Shown here: positions 34,000 to 42,053 of the stretch, one piece after another
How the letters are laid out: every line of letters begins with the position of its first letter
Position numbering within the stretch: position 1 is the stretch's first letter
Source of the DNA: Glacieibacterium sp038210595
GTDB taxonomy: Bacteria > Pseudomonadota > Alphaproteobacteria > Sphingomonadales > Sphingomonadaceae
Assembly: GCA_038210595.1 (NCBI GenBank)
Contig: JBBQWN010000003.1
Span: 1-64,000, forward strand
Length of the DNA: 64,000 nt
Direction of reading: 5' to 3'
The notes under the pieces: generated by a model
What the model was told of the DNA's origin: nothing
Databases searched by the model: none
The model's input: only the letters and a program-made list of their open reading frames with translations
Program-made: the position numbers and the translations under genes

Positions 34000-34830
34000 A
34001 TGTTGCGCGGCCGCGGGACCCGCTCTATCGGCACGGCCGTGTCTGCCGCGCCCATCCTGTTCTTTGATTCCGGGGTTGGCGGCCTGTCGGTGCTGGCGCC
34101 GGTGCGCGCCGCGATGCCGCTCGCGCCGTTGGTCTATGCCGCCGACAACGCCGGCTTTCCCTATGGGCCCAAGTCGGAGATGGAGGTCGCGACGCGCGTC
34201 TGTGCGCTGCTCGGGCGGCTGACCGAGCGCTACAAGCCGCGATTGGTGGTCATCGCCTGCAACACGGCCTCGACGATCGCGCTGGCCCATGTGCGGGCGG
34301 CGCTGGCGTTGCCGGTGGTCGGCACGGTGCCGGCGATCAAGCCGGCCGCCGAACGCACGCGCACCAAAGCGATTGGCGTTCTCGGCACGGTGGCGACGGT
34401 GCGACAGCCCTATCTCGACCGGCTGGCGGCGGAGTTCGCCGGCGACTGCCTGGTGCTGCGCCACGGCTCCGGCGCGCTGGTCGAGCTGGCGGAGGCGAAG
34501 CTGCGTGGGGAGGCGACCGATTCCGCAGCCTATGCCCGCGAGCTGGACGGCCTGCTGGATCAGTCCGGCGGTGACCGGATCGACACGGTGGTGCTGGCCT
34601 GCACGCATTTCCCTTTGGTGGCGGACGAGCTGGCCGCCGCCGCGCCGCGTTCGCTCAGCTTCGTCGATGGCGGGCCCGGCATCGCGCGCCGGGTCACACA
34701 CCTGCTGCGGGACGAAGAGTGGACCGGGGCACCGACCGGCCTTGCAGTGTTCACCCGCCCGGACCCGCACGTTGACGCGCTGGCACCGGCGCTCCAAGGC
34801 TATGGCCTGACCCGGACCGAGATCCTGTGA
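34000..34830 (+). CDS. murI: Glutamate racemase
   Basis: Interconverts L- and D-glutamate for peptidoglycan. The product has both catalytic cysteines (VIACNTASTIA and VLACTHFPL) plus FFDSGVGGLSVL, AADNAGFPYGPKS and VGTVPAIKPAA. The start is uncertain: the ATG at 34000 gives 276 residues, while a GTG at 34039 gives 263 and the more usual short N-terminus (SAAPILFFDSG). It is divergent from the frameshifted PEP-CTERM gene and followed 10 nt later by a thioesterase gene. Confidence 0.93.
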   Translation: MLRGRGTRSIGTAVSAAPILFFDSGVGGLSVLAPVRAAMPLAPLVYAADNAGFPYGPKSEMEVATRVCALLGRLTERYKPRLVVIACNTASTIALAHVRAALALPVVGTVPAIKPAAERTRTKAIGVLGTVATVRQPYLDRLAAEFAGDCLVLRHGSGALVELAEAKLRGEATDSAAYARELDGLLDQSGGDRIDTVVLACTHFPLVADELAAAAPRSLSFVDGGPGIARRVTHLLRDEEWTGAPTGLAVFTRPDPHVDALAPALQGYGLTRTEIL

Positions 34831-34840
34831 GGCGGCGCAA

Positions 34841-35290
34841 GTGGCGATGACCGATGCCGAGCTGCTGGAGCGGCTGAACAGCAAGGTTCCGGCGACGTCC
34901 ATCCTGCTCGGCACCCGGGTTCTGGAGATCGACCGGGTGGCCGGGCGCGTCCGCATGAGCTTCGAGCCGAAGCCCGAATTCTGCAACCCGATGGGCAATG
35001 TGCAGGGCGGATTCATCGTCGCGATGCTCGACGACTGTGCCGCCCTGGCGGCGGTGGTGATGTCGGGTCAGCGCATCGTCGTGCCGACCATCGAACTGAA
35101 AACCAGCTTTTTCGGCCCGGTGCCGCTCGGCCGGTCCGTGTACGGCGAGGGCAGGGTGCTGAAGCTGGGCCGCCGCATTGCCTTCATGGAGGCCGAACTC
35201 ACGGACGCCGACGGAAAGCTGCTCGCCAAGCTGTCGACCAGCTGCATGCCGACGCCGATGCCCGACAACACAGTGTTATTGGATAATTGA
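34841..35290 (+). CDS. PaaI-type hotdog thioesterase
   Basis: A 149-residue hotdog-fold acyl-CoA thioesterase. The family motif NPMGNVQGGFIVAMLDDCAALAA contains the Gly-Gly helix cap and the catalytic-side Asp. It is followed by the beta strands VPTIELKTSFFGPVPLG and RIAFMEAEL. The GTG at 34841 or the ATG six bases later may start it. Its stop overlaps the hydrolase gene by one base (TGATG), implying translational coupling in a murI-thioesterase-hydrolase operon. The substrate is probably a short-chain or aromatic acyl-CoA, unresolved. Confidence 0.87.
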   Translation: MAMTDAELLERLNSKVPATSILLGTRVLEIDRVAGRVRMSFEPKPEFCNPMGNVQGGFIVAMLDDCAALAAVVMSGQRIVVPTIELKTSFFGPVPLGRSVYGEGRVLKLGRRIAFMEAELTDADGKLLAKLSTSCMPTPMPDNTVLLDN

Positions 35291-36324
35291 TGACCGACGC
35301 CGTCCTGACCGAACACCGCGGCCGCGCGCTGTTCATCACGCTCAATCGCCCGGCGGCGCTGAATGCGCTGAACCGCGACATGTGCCTCAGCATTCACCGC
35401 GCCCTGATCGACAGCCTCGGCGATACCGGGGTTGACCGCACCGTCATCCAGGGGGCGGGCGAGCGGGCCTTCTGTGCCGGCGGCGACGTCGCCGGGCTGT
35501 ATCACGCCGGCCGTGCCGGCTCTCCGGAGTGGGAAGGTTTCTTCCACGACGAGTACCGCATGAACCAGGCCATCGCGGTCTATGGCCAGGACTATGTCGC
35601 GCTGCTCGACGGCGTCACAATGGGCGGCGGCGTCGGCCTGTCGATTCACGGCCGCTACCGCGTCGCCACCGAGCGCACGCTGTTCGCCATGCCCGAGACC
35701 GGCATCGGCCTGATCCCCGATGTCGGCGGCACGCACGCGCTCGCCCGGCTGCCCGGCGAGATTGGCACCTGGCTCGCGCTGACCGGCGCGCGGCTGAAGG
35801 CGGCGGACTGCCTGTATGCCGGGATCGCGACGCACCACGTTCCTGCCGACCGGCTCGAACTGCTGCGCGAACTGCTGGCCGACAAGGACGAGCCCGTCGC
35901 CGAGATCCTCGAAACCCTGCACACCGATCCCGGCCCGTCCGCGCTGGAGACACTGCGCGATGCCATCGACTTCCACTTCTCGCACGACAGCGTCGAGGCC
36001 ATCCAGCTGAGCCTCGCCGGTGGTGACGACTGGGCGCAGGCGCAGCACGAGGTGATCGCGCGGATGTCGCCGATCTCGCTGAAGCTTTCGCTGCGCGGCG
36101 TCCGCATGGCCCGGACGCAGAACATCGAGGCGGCGCTGCGCACGGAGTACCGGATGGTCTGCGCCATCAAGGGCGGCCGCGATTTCTACGAAGGCGTCCG
36201 CGCCCAATTGATCGACAAGGACAAGTCGCCCCTGTGGTCGCCGGCTACGCTGGAGGAGGTCGACGACGCGATGGTCGACCGCTACCTGCAGGAGCCGGCG
36301 GGCGGCGACCTGACCTTCGAGTAG
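35290..36324 (+). CDS. 3-hydroxyisobutyryl-CoA hydrolase (enoyl-CoA hydratase family)
   Basis: Releases 3-hydroxyisobutyrate from its CoA ester in valine degradation, giving the substrate for MmsB at 9972-10862. Its 344 residues show the crotonase core LNRPAALNALNRDM, the oxyanion-hole segment AGERAFCAGGDVAGLY, GVTMGGGVGLS and the catalytic-side MPETGIGLIPDVGGT. The long C-terminal extension ends in GRDFYEGVRAQLIDKDKSP, diagnostic of the HIBCH subfamily rather than simple hydratases. The start is ATG 35290. Translationally coupled to the thioesterase. Confidence 0.9.
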   Translation: MTDAVLTEHRGRALFITLNRPAALNALNRDMCLSIHRALIDSLGDTGVDRTVIQGAGERAFCAGGDVAGLYHAGRAGSPEWEGFFHDEYRMNQAIAVYGQDYVALLDGVTMGGGVGLSIHGRYRVATERTLFAMPETGIGLIPDVGGTHALARLPGEIGTWLALTGARLKAADCLYAGIATHHVPADRLELLRELLADKDEPVAEILETLHTDPGPSALETLRDAIDFHFSHDSVEAIQLSLAGGDDWAQAQHEVIARMSPISLKLSLRGVRMARTQNIEAALRTEYRMVCAIKGGRDFYEGVRAQLIDKDKSPLWSPATLEEVDDAMVDRYLQEPAGGDLTFE

Positions 36325-36333
36325 CTGCGGAAC

Positions 36334-36402
36334 GTCACACTAAGGTCACGCTTGAACCGCTATCCCGCACCGGCGGAAGGTCACACTAAGGTCACGCTTG
36401 AA
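36334..36402. repeat. Two perfect 23-bp direct repeats with a 23-bp spacer
   Basis: Copies at 36334-36356 and 36380-36402 both begin GTCACACTAAGGTCACGC and end TTGAA. Each contains two GTCAC half-sites 11 bp apart, and the pair has a 46-bp period. They lie in the 223-bp gap between the hydrolase stop and the DUF808 gene, 146 bp upstream of its start. A related element (GTCACGGTTGAACCGC) occurs just before the sigma-54 promoter at 45982. They are probably activator or repressor binding sites; the protein is unknown. Confidence 0.6.
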
Positions 36403-36547
36403 ACGCCTTGTGGCCGGCCGGCGGACCCGGCCCGGATGGCACCAGATCGCCACTGCAGCCGTTTAGAATATGTACCATGAAGGCGTGTCTGTAGGACAGC
36501 GCTATTTGCGGGTGACGCCGCGCGCGCGAACCGGCACAAGCCGGACC

Positions 36548-37462
36548 ATGGCCGGTGGACTTGTTGCCCTTCTCGACGATGTCGCGATGATCGCGAAGCT
36601 GGCGGCGGCGTCGCTCGACGATGTCGGCGCGGCGGCGGGCAAGGCCAGCCTGAAGGCCGCGGGCGTCGTCATCGACGATACCGCGGTGACGCCGCGCTAT
36701 GTTACCGGGCTCAGTCCCGACCGCGAGCTGCCGATCATCGCCAAAATCGCGCGCGGTTCGCTTAAGAACAAATTGCTGTTCCTGCTGCCGGCGGCGCTGC
36801 TGATCGATGCCTTCGCGCCGTGGCTGTTGACGCCGCTGCTGATGCTGGGCGGCACCTATCTGTGCTTCGAAGGCACCGAGAAGGTGTTCGAGATGGTGAC
36901 CGGTCACGGCCATGCCGACGCCGCACCAGCCACCGCCGACCCGGCGGCGCTGGAGGCCGAGAAGATCGCGAGCGCGATCCGCACCGACTTCATCCTGTCG
37001 GCGGAGATCATGGCGATCGCGCTGTCCAGCGTCGCCGACCTGTCGTTCGGACTGCAGGCCGCCGCGCTTGCCGCGGTCGCGGTGGCGATCACGATCGGCG
37101 TCTACGGCCTTGTCGGGCTGATCGTGAAGATGGACGATATCGGCCTGCACCTCGCACAGCGCGGATCGCCCGCGGTGCGCGGTTTAGGGCGCGGGCTGGT
37201 CGCGGCGATGGCACCGCTGCTCAGCGCGCTCGCGGTCATCGGCACGGCTGCGATGATCTGGGTCGGCGGCGGCATCATCGTCCACGGCCTGGAGGTCTTC
37301 GGCGTTGCCGCTCCGGCGCACTGGCTTCACGCGGCCGGTGAAGCGGCCGGCGGTGGCACGCTCGGCTGGCTCGCCGGGGCGGCGGGGTCGGGTGTCGCCG
37401 GCCTCGCGGTCGGGGGCGTGGTGGTCGGCGCACTGATGCTGGTCCGGCGGCTGCGGACATGA
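36548..37462 (+). CDS. DUF808 (YedI-like) inner-membrane protein
   Basis: A 304-residue polytopic membrane protein of the DUF808 family. The N-terminus MAGGLVALLDDVAMIAKLAA and the following DDTAVTPRYV and ELPIIAKIARGSLKNKL are family signatures. About seven hydrophobic helices follow (from 75 onwards), with GGTYLCFEGTEKVFE and a Gly/Ala-rich C-terminus. Function unknown. The start at 36548 matches the family; upstream in-frame codons at 36470 are less likely. Its stop overlaps the ZntB-like gene by 4 nt, hinting at a role in metal or ion handling. Confidence 0.9.
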   Translation: MAGGLVALLDDVAMIAKLAAASLDDVGAAAGKASLKAAGVVIDDTAVTPRYVTGLSPDRELPIIAKIARGSLKNKLLFLLPAALLIDAFAPWLLTPLLMLGGTYLCFEGTEKVFEMVTGHGHADAAPATADPAALEAEKIASAIRTDFILSAEIMAIALSSVADLSFGLQAAALAAVAVAITIGVYGLVGLIVKMDDIGLHLAQRGSPAVRGLGRGLVAAMAPLLSALAVIGTAAMIWVGGGIIVHGLEVFGVAAPAHWLHAAGEAAGGGTLGWLAGAAGSGVAGLAVGGVVVGALMLVRRLRT

Positions 37463-38451
37463 CCGAGCCGAGCGGGCTGCGGCCCGGCCTGATCTGGGCG
37501 TTCGATTTCCTCGACGGCACCACCGTGCAGATCGCGACCGACGGCGGCCCGCTGACGGCCGCCGGCCCGTCGGGCGGCTTGCGCTGGGTCCACCTCAACC
37601 TCGCCGACCAATGGACGCGGCGCTGGATCGCGGAGGCCGACGGCATCGACGCCGGCGCGCGTGAGCTTTTGCTGAGTGGCGACCGGCACCAGCGTGCGCT
37701 GATCGGCGCGGGCCATGTCGCCTGCCTGCTCCACGACTTTGAACGAGACTTCAATCCCGAGGCGGTGGCGCGCATCGGCGTGATCGGCTTCCTGATCACC
37801 GAGACGTTGATGATCAGCGTCCGTCAGCATCCGCTGTGCGCCCCCGACATCGTCTACGAACGCATAATGACCGGAGCCTGCCCGGACACGCCGGCGGCCG
37901 CGGTCGACCTGCTGGTTTCGGCGATTGTCCGGGTCGGCAGCGACCAGCTGGAAGAACTGACGACGACCGTGCAGGCGAGCGAGGATGCGTTGCTGGAACG
38001 CGGGATCGCGCCCAACATCCGGGTGCTGTTCGCGGTGCGGCGGCGCGCCGTGCTGCTGCGCCGCCAGATGGGCGGCCTGCGCGGCGTGCTGGCGCGGCTG
38101 GAGGCGGACGCCGACCTGCCCGAGGCGGCGCTGCCGGTGGTCGAGCGGCTGGCGCAGCGCATCGGCGCGATGGACGGCGACGTCATGCTGCTCGACGCCA
38201 ACCTGCGCCAATTGCGCGAGGAGTATGACGTGCAGACCGCGACGCGGACCAATCAGAACCTGTACATCCTGTCGGTGCTGACCGCGCTGCTGCTGCCCGC
38301 CACGCTGGTCACCGGCTTTTTCGGCATGAACACGGACGGTATGCCGCTTGAGCACGGCGGCCACGGCACCTGGGTCGCGCTGCTGATCGCCATCCTGTGT
38401 TCGCTGGCGGTCTACCTGTGGCTGGCGCGGCGCGGTTTATTTCGTGATTGA
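37459..38451 (+). CDS. zntB: CorA-family zinc/magnesium transporter (ZntB-like)
   Basis: A 330-residue CorA superfamily transporter. A large cytoplasmic domain (1-265) begins WAFDFLDGTT and contains long helices with LRRQMGGLRGVLARLE. Two C-terminal transmembrane helices follow, with the GMN selectivity motif in FFGMNTDGMPL. The N-terminal domain and the loop after GMN fit ZntB, which moves Zn2+ with protons, more than CorA. Coupled by ATGA to the DUF808 gene. A CtrA box begins 9 bp after its stop. Confidence 0.88.
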   Translation: MTEPSGLRPGLIWAFDFLDGTTVQIATDGGPLTAAGPSGGLRWVHLNLADQWTRRWIAEADGIDAGARELLLSGDRHQRALIGAGHVACLLHDFERDFNPEAVARIGVIGFLITETLMISVRQHPLCAPDIVYERIMTGACPDTPAAAVDLLVSAIVRVGSDQLEELTTTVQASEDALLERGIAPNIRVLFAVRRRAVLLRRQMGGLRGVLARLEADADLPEAALPVVERLAQRIGAMDGDVMLLDANLRQLREEYDVQTATRTNQNLYILSVLTALLLPATLVTGFFGMNTDGMPLEHGGHGTWVALLIAILCSLAVYLWLARRGLFRD

Positions 38452-38459
38452 AATAAAGG

Positions 38460-38474
38460 TTAATTTATACTTAA
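38460..38474. promoter_or_regulatory. Perfect CtrA-binding site upstream of the BLUF gene
   Basis: TTAA-TTTATAC-TTAA is an exact match to the full CtrA consensus TTAA-N7-TTAA. It lies in an AT-rich 90-bp gap, ending 68 bp before the chosen BLUF start, the position expected for direct CtrA control. ctrA itself is encoded 3.6 kb downstream. Confidence 0.7.
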
Positions 38475-38541
38475 TGATAGTGGAACGCGGCGGCGTTTTG
38501 TGACATTCTGATTGCCAGCGACGAATTTTCACCGACGTCGC

Positions 38542-38955
38542 ATGGTGATGGACGAGCCGATGATGCACCTCCTCTACCAGAGCGTCAGCCGCATCGACCG
38601 GACCGCGAGCGAGTGGGTATCGCAACTTGGCGGGCTGCTTCAACAATGTCTTACGAATAATCCGGCACACCGGATTACCGGCGTGCTGGGTTTCCGCGAC
38701 TGTTTCTTCACGCAGTTGCTGGAGGGTCCCGATGCCGAGGTGTGGTCGCTGTACCGGCGTGTCCTGACCGATCCCCGCCACAGCCAGGTATGCCTCGAAA
38801 TGTGCGCGCCGGCGGCGGAACGGCTGCTGCCCGGCTGGTCGATGGCCTATGTCGGCAACATGCAGGAACTCACCGCGCTGCTCGCGCCGGCACCCGCGGA
38901 CAAGCCGTGCCTGCAGGTCGATGTGGTCCGGCGCATGGCCAGTCTGATCGCCTGA
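38542..38955 (+). CDS. BLUF-domain blue-light sensor protein
   Basis: A short BLUF (FAD-binding blue-light sensing) protein of about 137 residues consisting of little more than the BLUF domain. Key residues appear conserved: the Tyr in HLLYQSVSR, the Asn in TNNPAHRITGVLGF, the Gln in FFTQLLEGPDAEV, and the WSM motif in PGWSMAYVGN. DPRHSQV is also typical. No output domain is attached, so it must act by protein contact. The start could be the ATGs at 38542, 38548 or 38560, or a TTG at 38512. A perfect CtrA box lies upstream, suggesting cell-cycle-dependent expression. Confidence 0.88.
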   Translation: MVMDEPMMHLLYQSVSRIDRTASEWVSQLGGLLQQCLTNNPAHRITGVLGFRDCFFTQLLEGPDAEVWSLYRRVLTDPRHSQVCLEMCAPAAERLLPGWSMAYVGNMQELTALLAPAPADKPCLQVDVVRRMASLIA

Positions 38956-39038
38956 AGCGCGCGCAAAGGCGCGTTGCCCCGCGCCGCGCATTCTACTAGA
39001 TATGGTGTGACGACGGGGCCAGTCACGCGAGCGCAGCC

Positions 39039-39491
39039 ATGCCGACCATTGCCATTGCCAGCGACCATGCCGGCTTCGCTTTGAAATCAATGATTGCCGA
39101 CGAGCTGCGCGCCGCCGGGCACGTGGTGCTCGACCTTGGCACGCACGGTGAGGCGTCCGTCGATTATCCGGACTATGGCTTCGCGCTCGGCCACGCGGTG
39201 GCGCGCGGCGATGCGGCGCATGGCATCGCGGTCTGCGGCTCTGGCATCGGTATCTCGATCGCCGCCAACCGGGTGCCCGGTGTGCGGGCGGCGCTGTGCA
39301 CCAGCGGATTGATGGCGCGGCTGGCGCGGCAGCACAACGACGCCAACGTGCTGGCGCTGGGCAGCCGGATCATCGGCATCGAGGTCGCGCGCGACTGCGT
39401 CGACCAGTTTCTCAACACGGCATTCGAGGGCGGACGGCACGCGACCCGGGTCGCCAAGTTCGACCAGCAGTTCAAGGAGGCGGCGGAATGA
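39039..39491 (+). CDS. rpiB: Ribose-5-phosphate isomerase B
   Basis: Interconverts ribose-5-phosphate and ribulose-5-phosphate. Its 150 residues show the LacA/RpiB signature: IASDHAGFALK, DYPDYGFALG, AVCGSGIGISIAANRVPGVRAA with the catalytic Cys, and ARQHNDANVLALGSRIIG. The stop overlaps the glyA start (ATGA). This rpiB-glyA pairing is common in alphaproteobacteria and links pentose and one-carbon metabolism. Confidence 0.95.
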   Translation: MPTIAIASDHAGFALKSMIADELRAAGHVVLDLGTHGEASVDYPDYGFALGHAVARGDAAHGIAVCGSGIGISIAANRVPGVRAALCTSGLMARLARQHNDANVLALGSRIIGIEVARDCVDQFLNTAFEGGRHATRVAKFDQQFKEAAE

Positions 39492-40792
39492 GCAGCGCAG
39501 CGGCAGAAGCCATCAGGCCGGACGGTTTCTTCGAGGACGGCGTCCACCTCACCGATCCGGCGGTCGCCGCCGCCATCGACCGCGAGCTCGACCGCCAGCA
39601 GCATCAGATCGAGCTGATTGCATCCGAGAACATCGTCAGCCGCGCCGTGCTGGAGGCGCAGGGCAGTGTGTTCACCAACAAATACGCCGAGGGCTATCCC
39701 GGCAAGCGTTATTACCAGGGTTGCGCGCCGTCCGACGCTGTCGAGACGCTGGCCATCGAGCGGGCGAAGCAGCTGTTCGGCTGCACCTATGCCAACGTCC
39801 AGCCGCACTCCGGTGCGCAGGCGAACGGCGCGGTCATGCTGGCGATGACCAAACCCGGCGACACCATCCTCGGCATGAGCCTGGACGCCGGCGGCCACCT
39901 GACCCACGGTGCTGCCCCGTCGATGAGCGGCAAGTGGTTCAATGCCGTCCAGTACGGTGTGAAGCGCGACGACCATCTGATTGATTTCGCACAGGTCGAG
40001 GCGCTGGCGCGGGAGCACAAGCCGACATTGATCATCGCCGGCGGCTCGGCCTATCCGCGGGTTATCGACTTCGCCCGCTTCCGCGCCATCGCCGACATGG
40101 TCGGGGCAAAACTGCTCGTCGACATGGCGCATTTCGCCGGTCTGGTTGCGGCCGGGCTGCACCCGTCGCCGCTGCCGCATGCCGATGTCGTCACCACGAC
40201 GACCCACAAGACGCTGCGCGGCCCGCGGGGCGGCATGATCCTGTCGAACGACGAAGCGCTGGGCAAGAAGCTCAACTCGGCGGTGTTCCCGGGCTTGCAG
40301 GGCGGGCCGCTGATGCACGTCATCGCGGCCAAGGCCGTGGCGTTCGGCGAGGCGCTGACGCCCGAGTTCAGGAGCTATTCGGCCGCAGTCATGGCCAATG
40401 CCAAGGTGCTGGCCGCCAAGCTGGTCGAGCGCGGCTGCTCGGTGGTGGCGGGCGGCACCGACACGCACCTCGCGCTCATCGACCTGACGCCCAAGGGCAT
40501 CACCGGCAAGGACGCCGATGAAGCTCTCGAAAGGGCGGGCATCACCTGCAACAAGAACGGCGTGCCGTTCGACCCGCTGCCGCCGACCCGCACCAGCGGC
40601 ATCCGCGTCGGCTCCCCCGCCGGCACCACCCGCGGCTTCGGCCTCGCCGAGTTCGCGAGCATCGGCGACATGATCGCCGATGTGCTCGACGGGCTCGCGG
40701 CGAACGGGGAGGCCGGCAACCATGAGGTCGAGAAGGCCGTCAACGTCCGCGTCCGGGCGCTGTGCGCGCGCTTCCCGATCTATCCGCGGTGA
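39488..40792 (+). CDS. glyA: Serine hydroxymethyltransferase
   Basis: PLP enzyme converting serine and tetrahydrofolate to glycine and methylene-THF. Its 434 residues contain LIASENIVSRAVLEAQGS, NKYAEGYPGKRYYQGC, the PLP-lysine motif TTTTHKTLRGPRGGM and GIRVGSPAGTTRGF. The start at 39488 overlaps the rpiB stop. It is second in the rpiB-glyA-nrdR-trmJ operon, which continues 44 nt after its stop. Confidence 0.97.
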   Translation: MSSAAAEAIRPDGFFEDGVHLTDPAVAAAIDRELDRQQHQIELIASENIVSRAVLEAQGSVFTNKYAEGYPGKRYYQGCAPSDAVETLAIERAKQLFGCTYANVQPHSGAQANGAVMLAMTKPGDTILGMSLDAGGHLTHGAAPSMSGKWFNAVQYGVKRDDHLIDFAQVEALAREHKPTLIIAGGSAYPRVIDFARFRAIADMVGAKLLVDMAHFAGLVAAGLHPSPLPHADVVTTTTHKTLRGPRGGMILSNDEALGKKLNSAVFPGLQGGPLMHVIAAKAVAFGEALTPEFRSYSAAVMANAKVLAAKLVERGCSVVAGGTDTHLALIDLTPKGITGKDADEALERAGITCNKNGVPFDPLPPTRTSGIRVGSPAGTTRGFGLAEFASIGDMIADVLDGLAANGEAGNHEVEKAVNVRVRALCARFPIYPR

Positions 40793-40836
40793 GCGGTGTG
40801 GGGGGCCACGTCATCACCAGCCGGGCGGGCCGCTAG

Positions 40837-41337
40837 ATGCGCTGCCCCTTCTGCCTCCACGACGACAGCCAGGTTAAGGACTCGCGTCCGACCGAGGATT
40901 CGGCGGCGATCCGCCGCCGGCGGCAGTGCCCGGCGTGCGGGGCGCGGTTCACAACGTTCGAGCGGATCCAGCTGCGCGAGCTCGTGGTGATCAAGAAGTC
41001 GGGCAAGCGCGAGACCTTCGACCGCGACAAGCTGGCGCGCTCGATCGAGATTGCCTGCCGCAAGCGACCGATCGAGGAGGGGCAGATCGAGCGGCTGGTG
41101 TCGGGTGTCGTCCGCCGCCTGGAATCGGTCGGCGAGAGCGAGATCGAGGTCGGCACCGTCGGCGAGATGGTGATGGAGGGGCTGCAGGCGCTCGATCCGG
41201 TCGCCTATATCCGCTTCGCCAGCGTCTACCGCGACTTCCGCGAGGCGCGCGATTTCGAGACCTTCGTCGGTTCGCTGTCGGGGACGGTGGTGCCGATGCC
41301 AGCGGCGACCCGGCGGCTGGCGCGCGAGGCGGAGTGA
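40837..41337 (+). CDS. nrdR: Transcriptional repressor NrdR
   Basis: Zinc-ribbon/ATP-cone repressor of ribonucleotide reductase genes; it senses dATP/ATP. Its 166 residues have Zn ligands C3, C6, C31 and C34 (MRCPFC and QCPAC), then the DNA-binding RRRR, the ATP-cone from LRELVVIKKSGKRETFDRDKL (pieces VIKKSGKRE, FDRDKLARSI) to IRFASVYRDF. Its stop overlaps a GTG start of the methyltransferase gene. Complete. Confidence 0.97.
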   Translation: MRCPFCLHDDSQVKDSRPTEDSAAIRRRRQCPACGARFTTFERIQLRELVVIKKSGKRETFDRDKLARSIEIACRKRPIEEGQIERLVSGVVRRLESVGESEIEVGTVGEMVMEGLQALDPVAYIRFASVYRDFREARDFETFVGSLSGTVVPMPAATRRLAREAE

Positions 41338-42053
41338 GCGCGTCCGCTCCGGCGGTCATCCTCGTCCGTCCGCAGCTTGGCCAGAACATCGGCAGCTGTG
41401 CGCGGGCGATGCTCAACTTCGGGCTGAACGACCTTCGGCTGGTGAGCCCGCGCGACGGCTGGCCCAACCCCGATGCCGGGCCGGCGGCGAGCGGCGCGGA
41501 CAGCGTGCTGGCGGCGGCGCGGGTGTTCGACACCGTGCAGGCGGCGGTCGCGGACCTCAGCTATGTCTATGCAACGACGGTGCGCGGCCGCGAGCTGACG
41601 CGCCCGGTGGTGACGCCGGCCGGTGCGGCGGCGGAGATGCGGGGCAGGGCTGCGACGTCGGGCCTGCTGTTCGGGGCTGAGCGGTCAGGGCTGCTGACCG
41701 AGGAGCTGGTCGTCGCGCACGCCATCCTGACGGTGCCGGTCAACCCGGCGTTCGGCTCGCTGAACCTGGCGCAGGCGGTGCTGCTGACCGCGTACGAGTG
41801 GTTCAAGGCCGCGGACGACACGCCCGCCGCGATGCTCGCCAACTACGAGGCGCCCGCGCCTCATGTGGAGCTGGAGGCACTGATCGAGGCGGTGTCAGTG
41901 GCGCTGGAGGCGGCGCGCTATTTCGGCCCGCCAGAGACAGTCGCGGCCAAACGCCTGGCACTCAGGAACATGCTGACGCGGCCGGCGTGGAGCGCGAAGG
42001 AGGTCCGGACGTGGCGCGGTATGGTGACCGCGCTCGCCCGGACCCGGTCCTAG
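41334..42053 (+). CDS. trmJ: SpoU-family RNA 2'-O-methyltransferase (TrmJ-like)
   Basis: A 239-residue SPOUT methyltransferase that 2'-O-methylates tRNA position 32 or a related site using SAM. It shows motif 1 VRPQLGQNIGSCARAMLNFG, motif 2 LLFGAERSGLLTEEL and motif 3 VPVNPAFGSLNLAQAV, then a C-terminal helical region ending in TWRGMVTALA. The GTG at 41334 overlaps the nrdR stop. Its stop overlaps the convergent ctrA stop by 4 bp. Confidence 0.92.
   Translation: MSASAPAVILVRPQLGQNIGSCARAMLNFGLNDLRLVSPRDGWPNPDAGPAASGADSVLAAARVFDTVQAAVADLSYVYATTVRGRELTRPVVTPAGAAAEMRGRAATSGLLFGAERSGLLTEELVVAHAILTVPVNPAFGSLNLAQAVLLTAYEWFKAADDTPAAMLANYEAPAPHVELEALIEAVSVALEAARYFGPPETVAAKRLALRNMLTRPAWSAKEVRTWRGMVTALARTRS

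Noticed and set aside
33268..35016. 582-codon minus-strand frame across murI
   Set aside because: Only its last part (from 33930) contains the genuine signal peptide of the frameshifted PEP-CTERM gene; the rest is antisense to murI.
36334..36402. CRISPR array (equal 23-bp repeats and spacer)
   Set aside because: Only two repeats and one spacer, no cas genes, and the repeat has internal direct half-sites typical of regulatory DNA.
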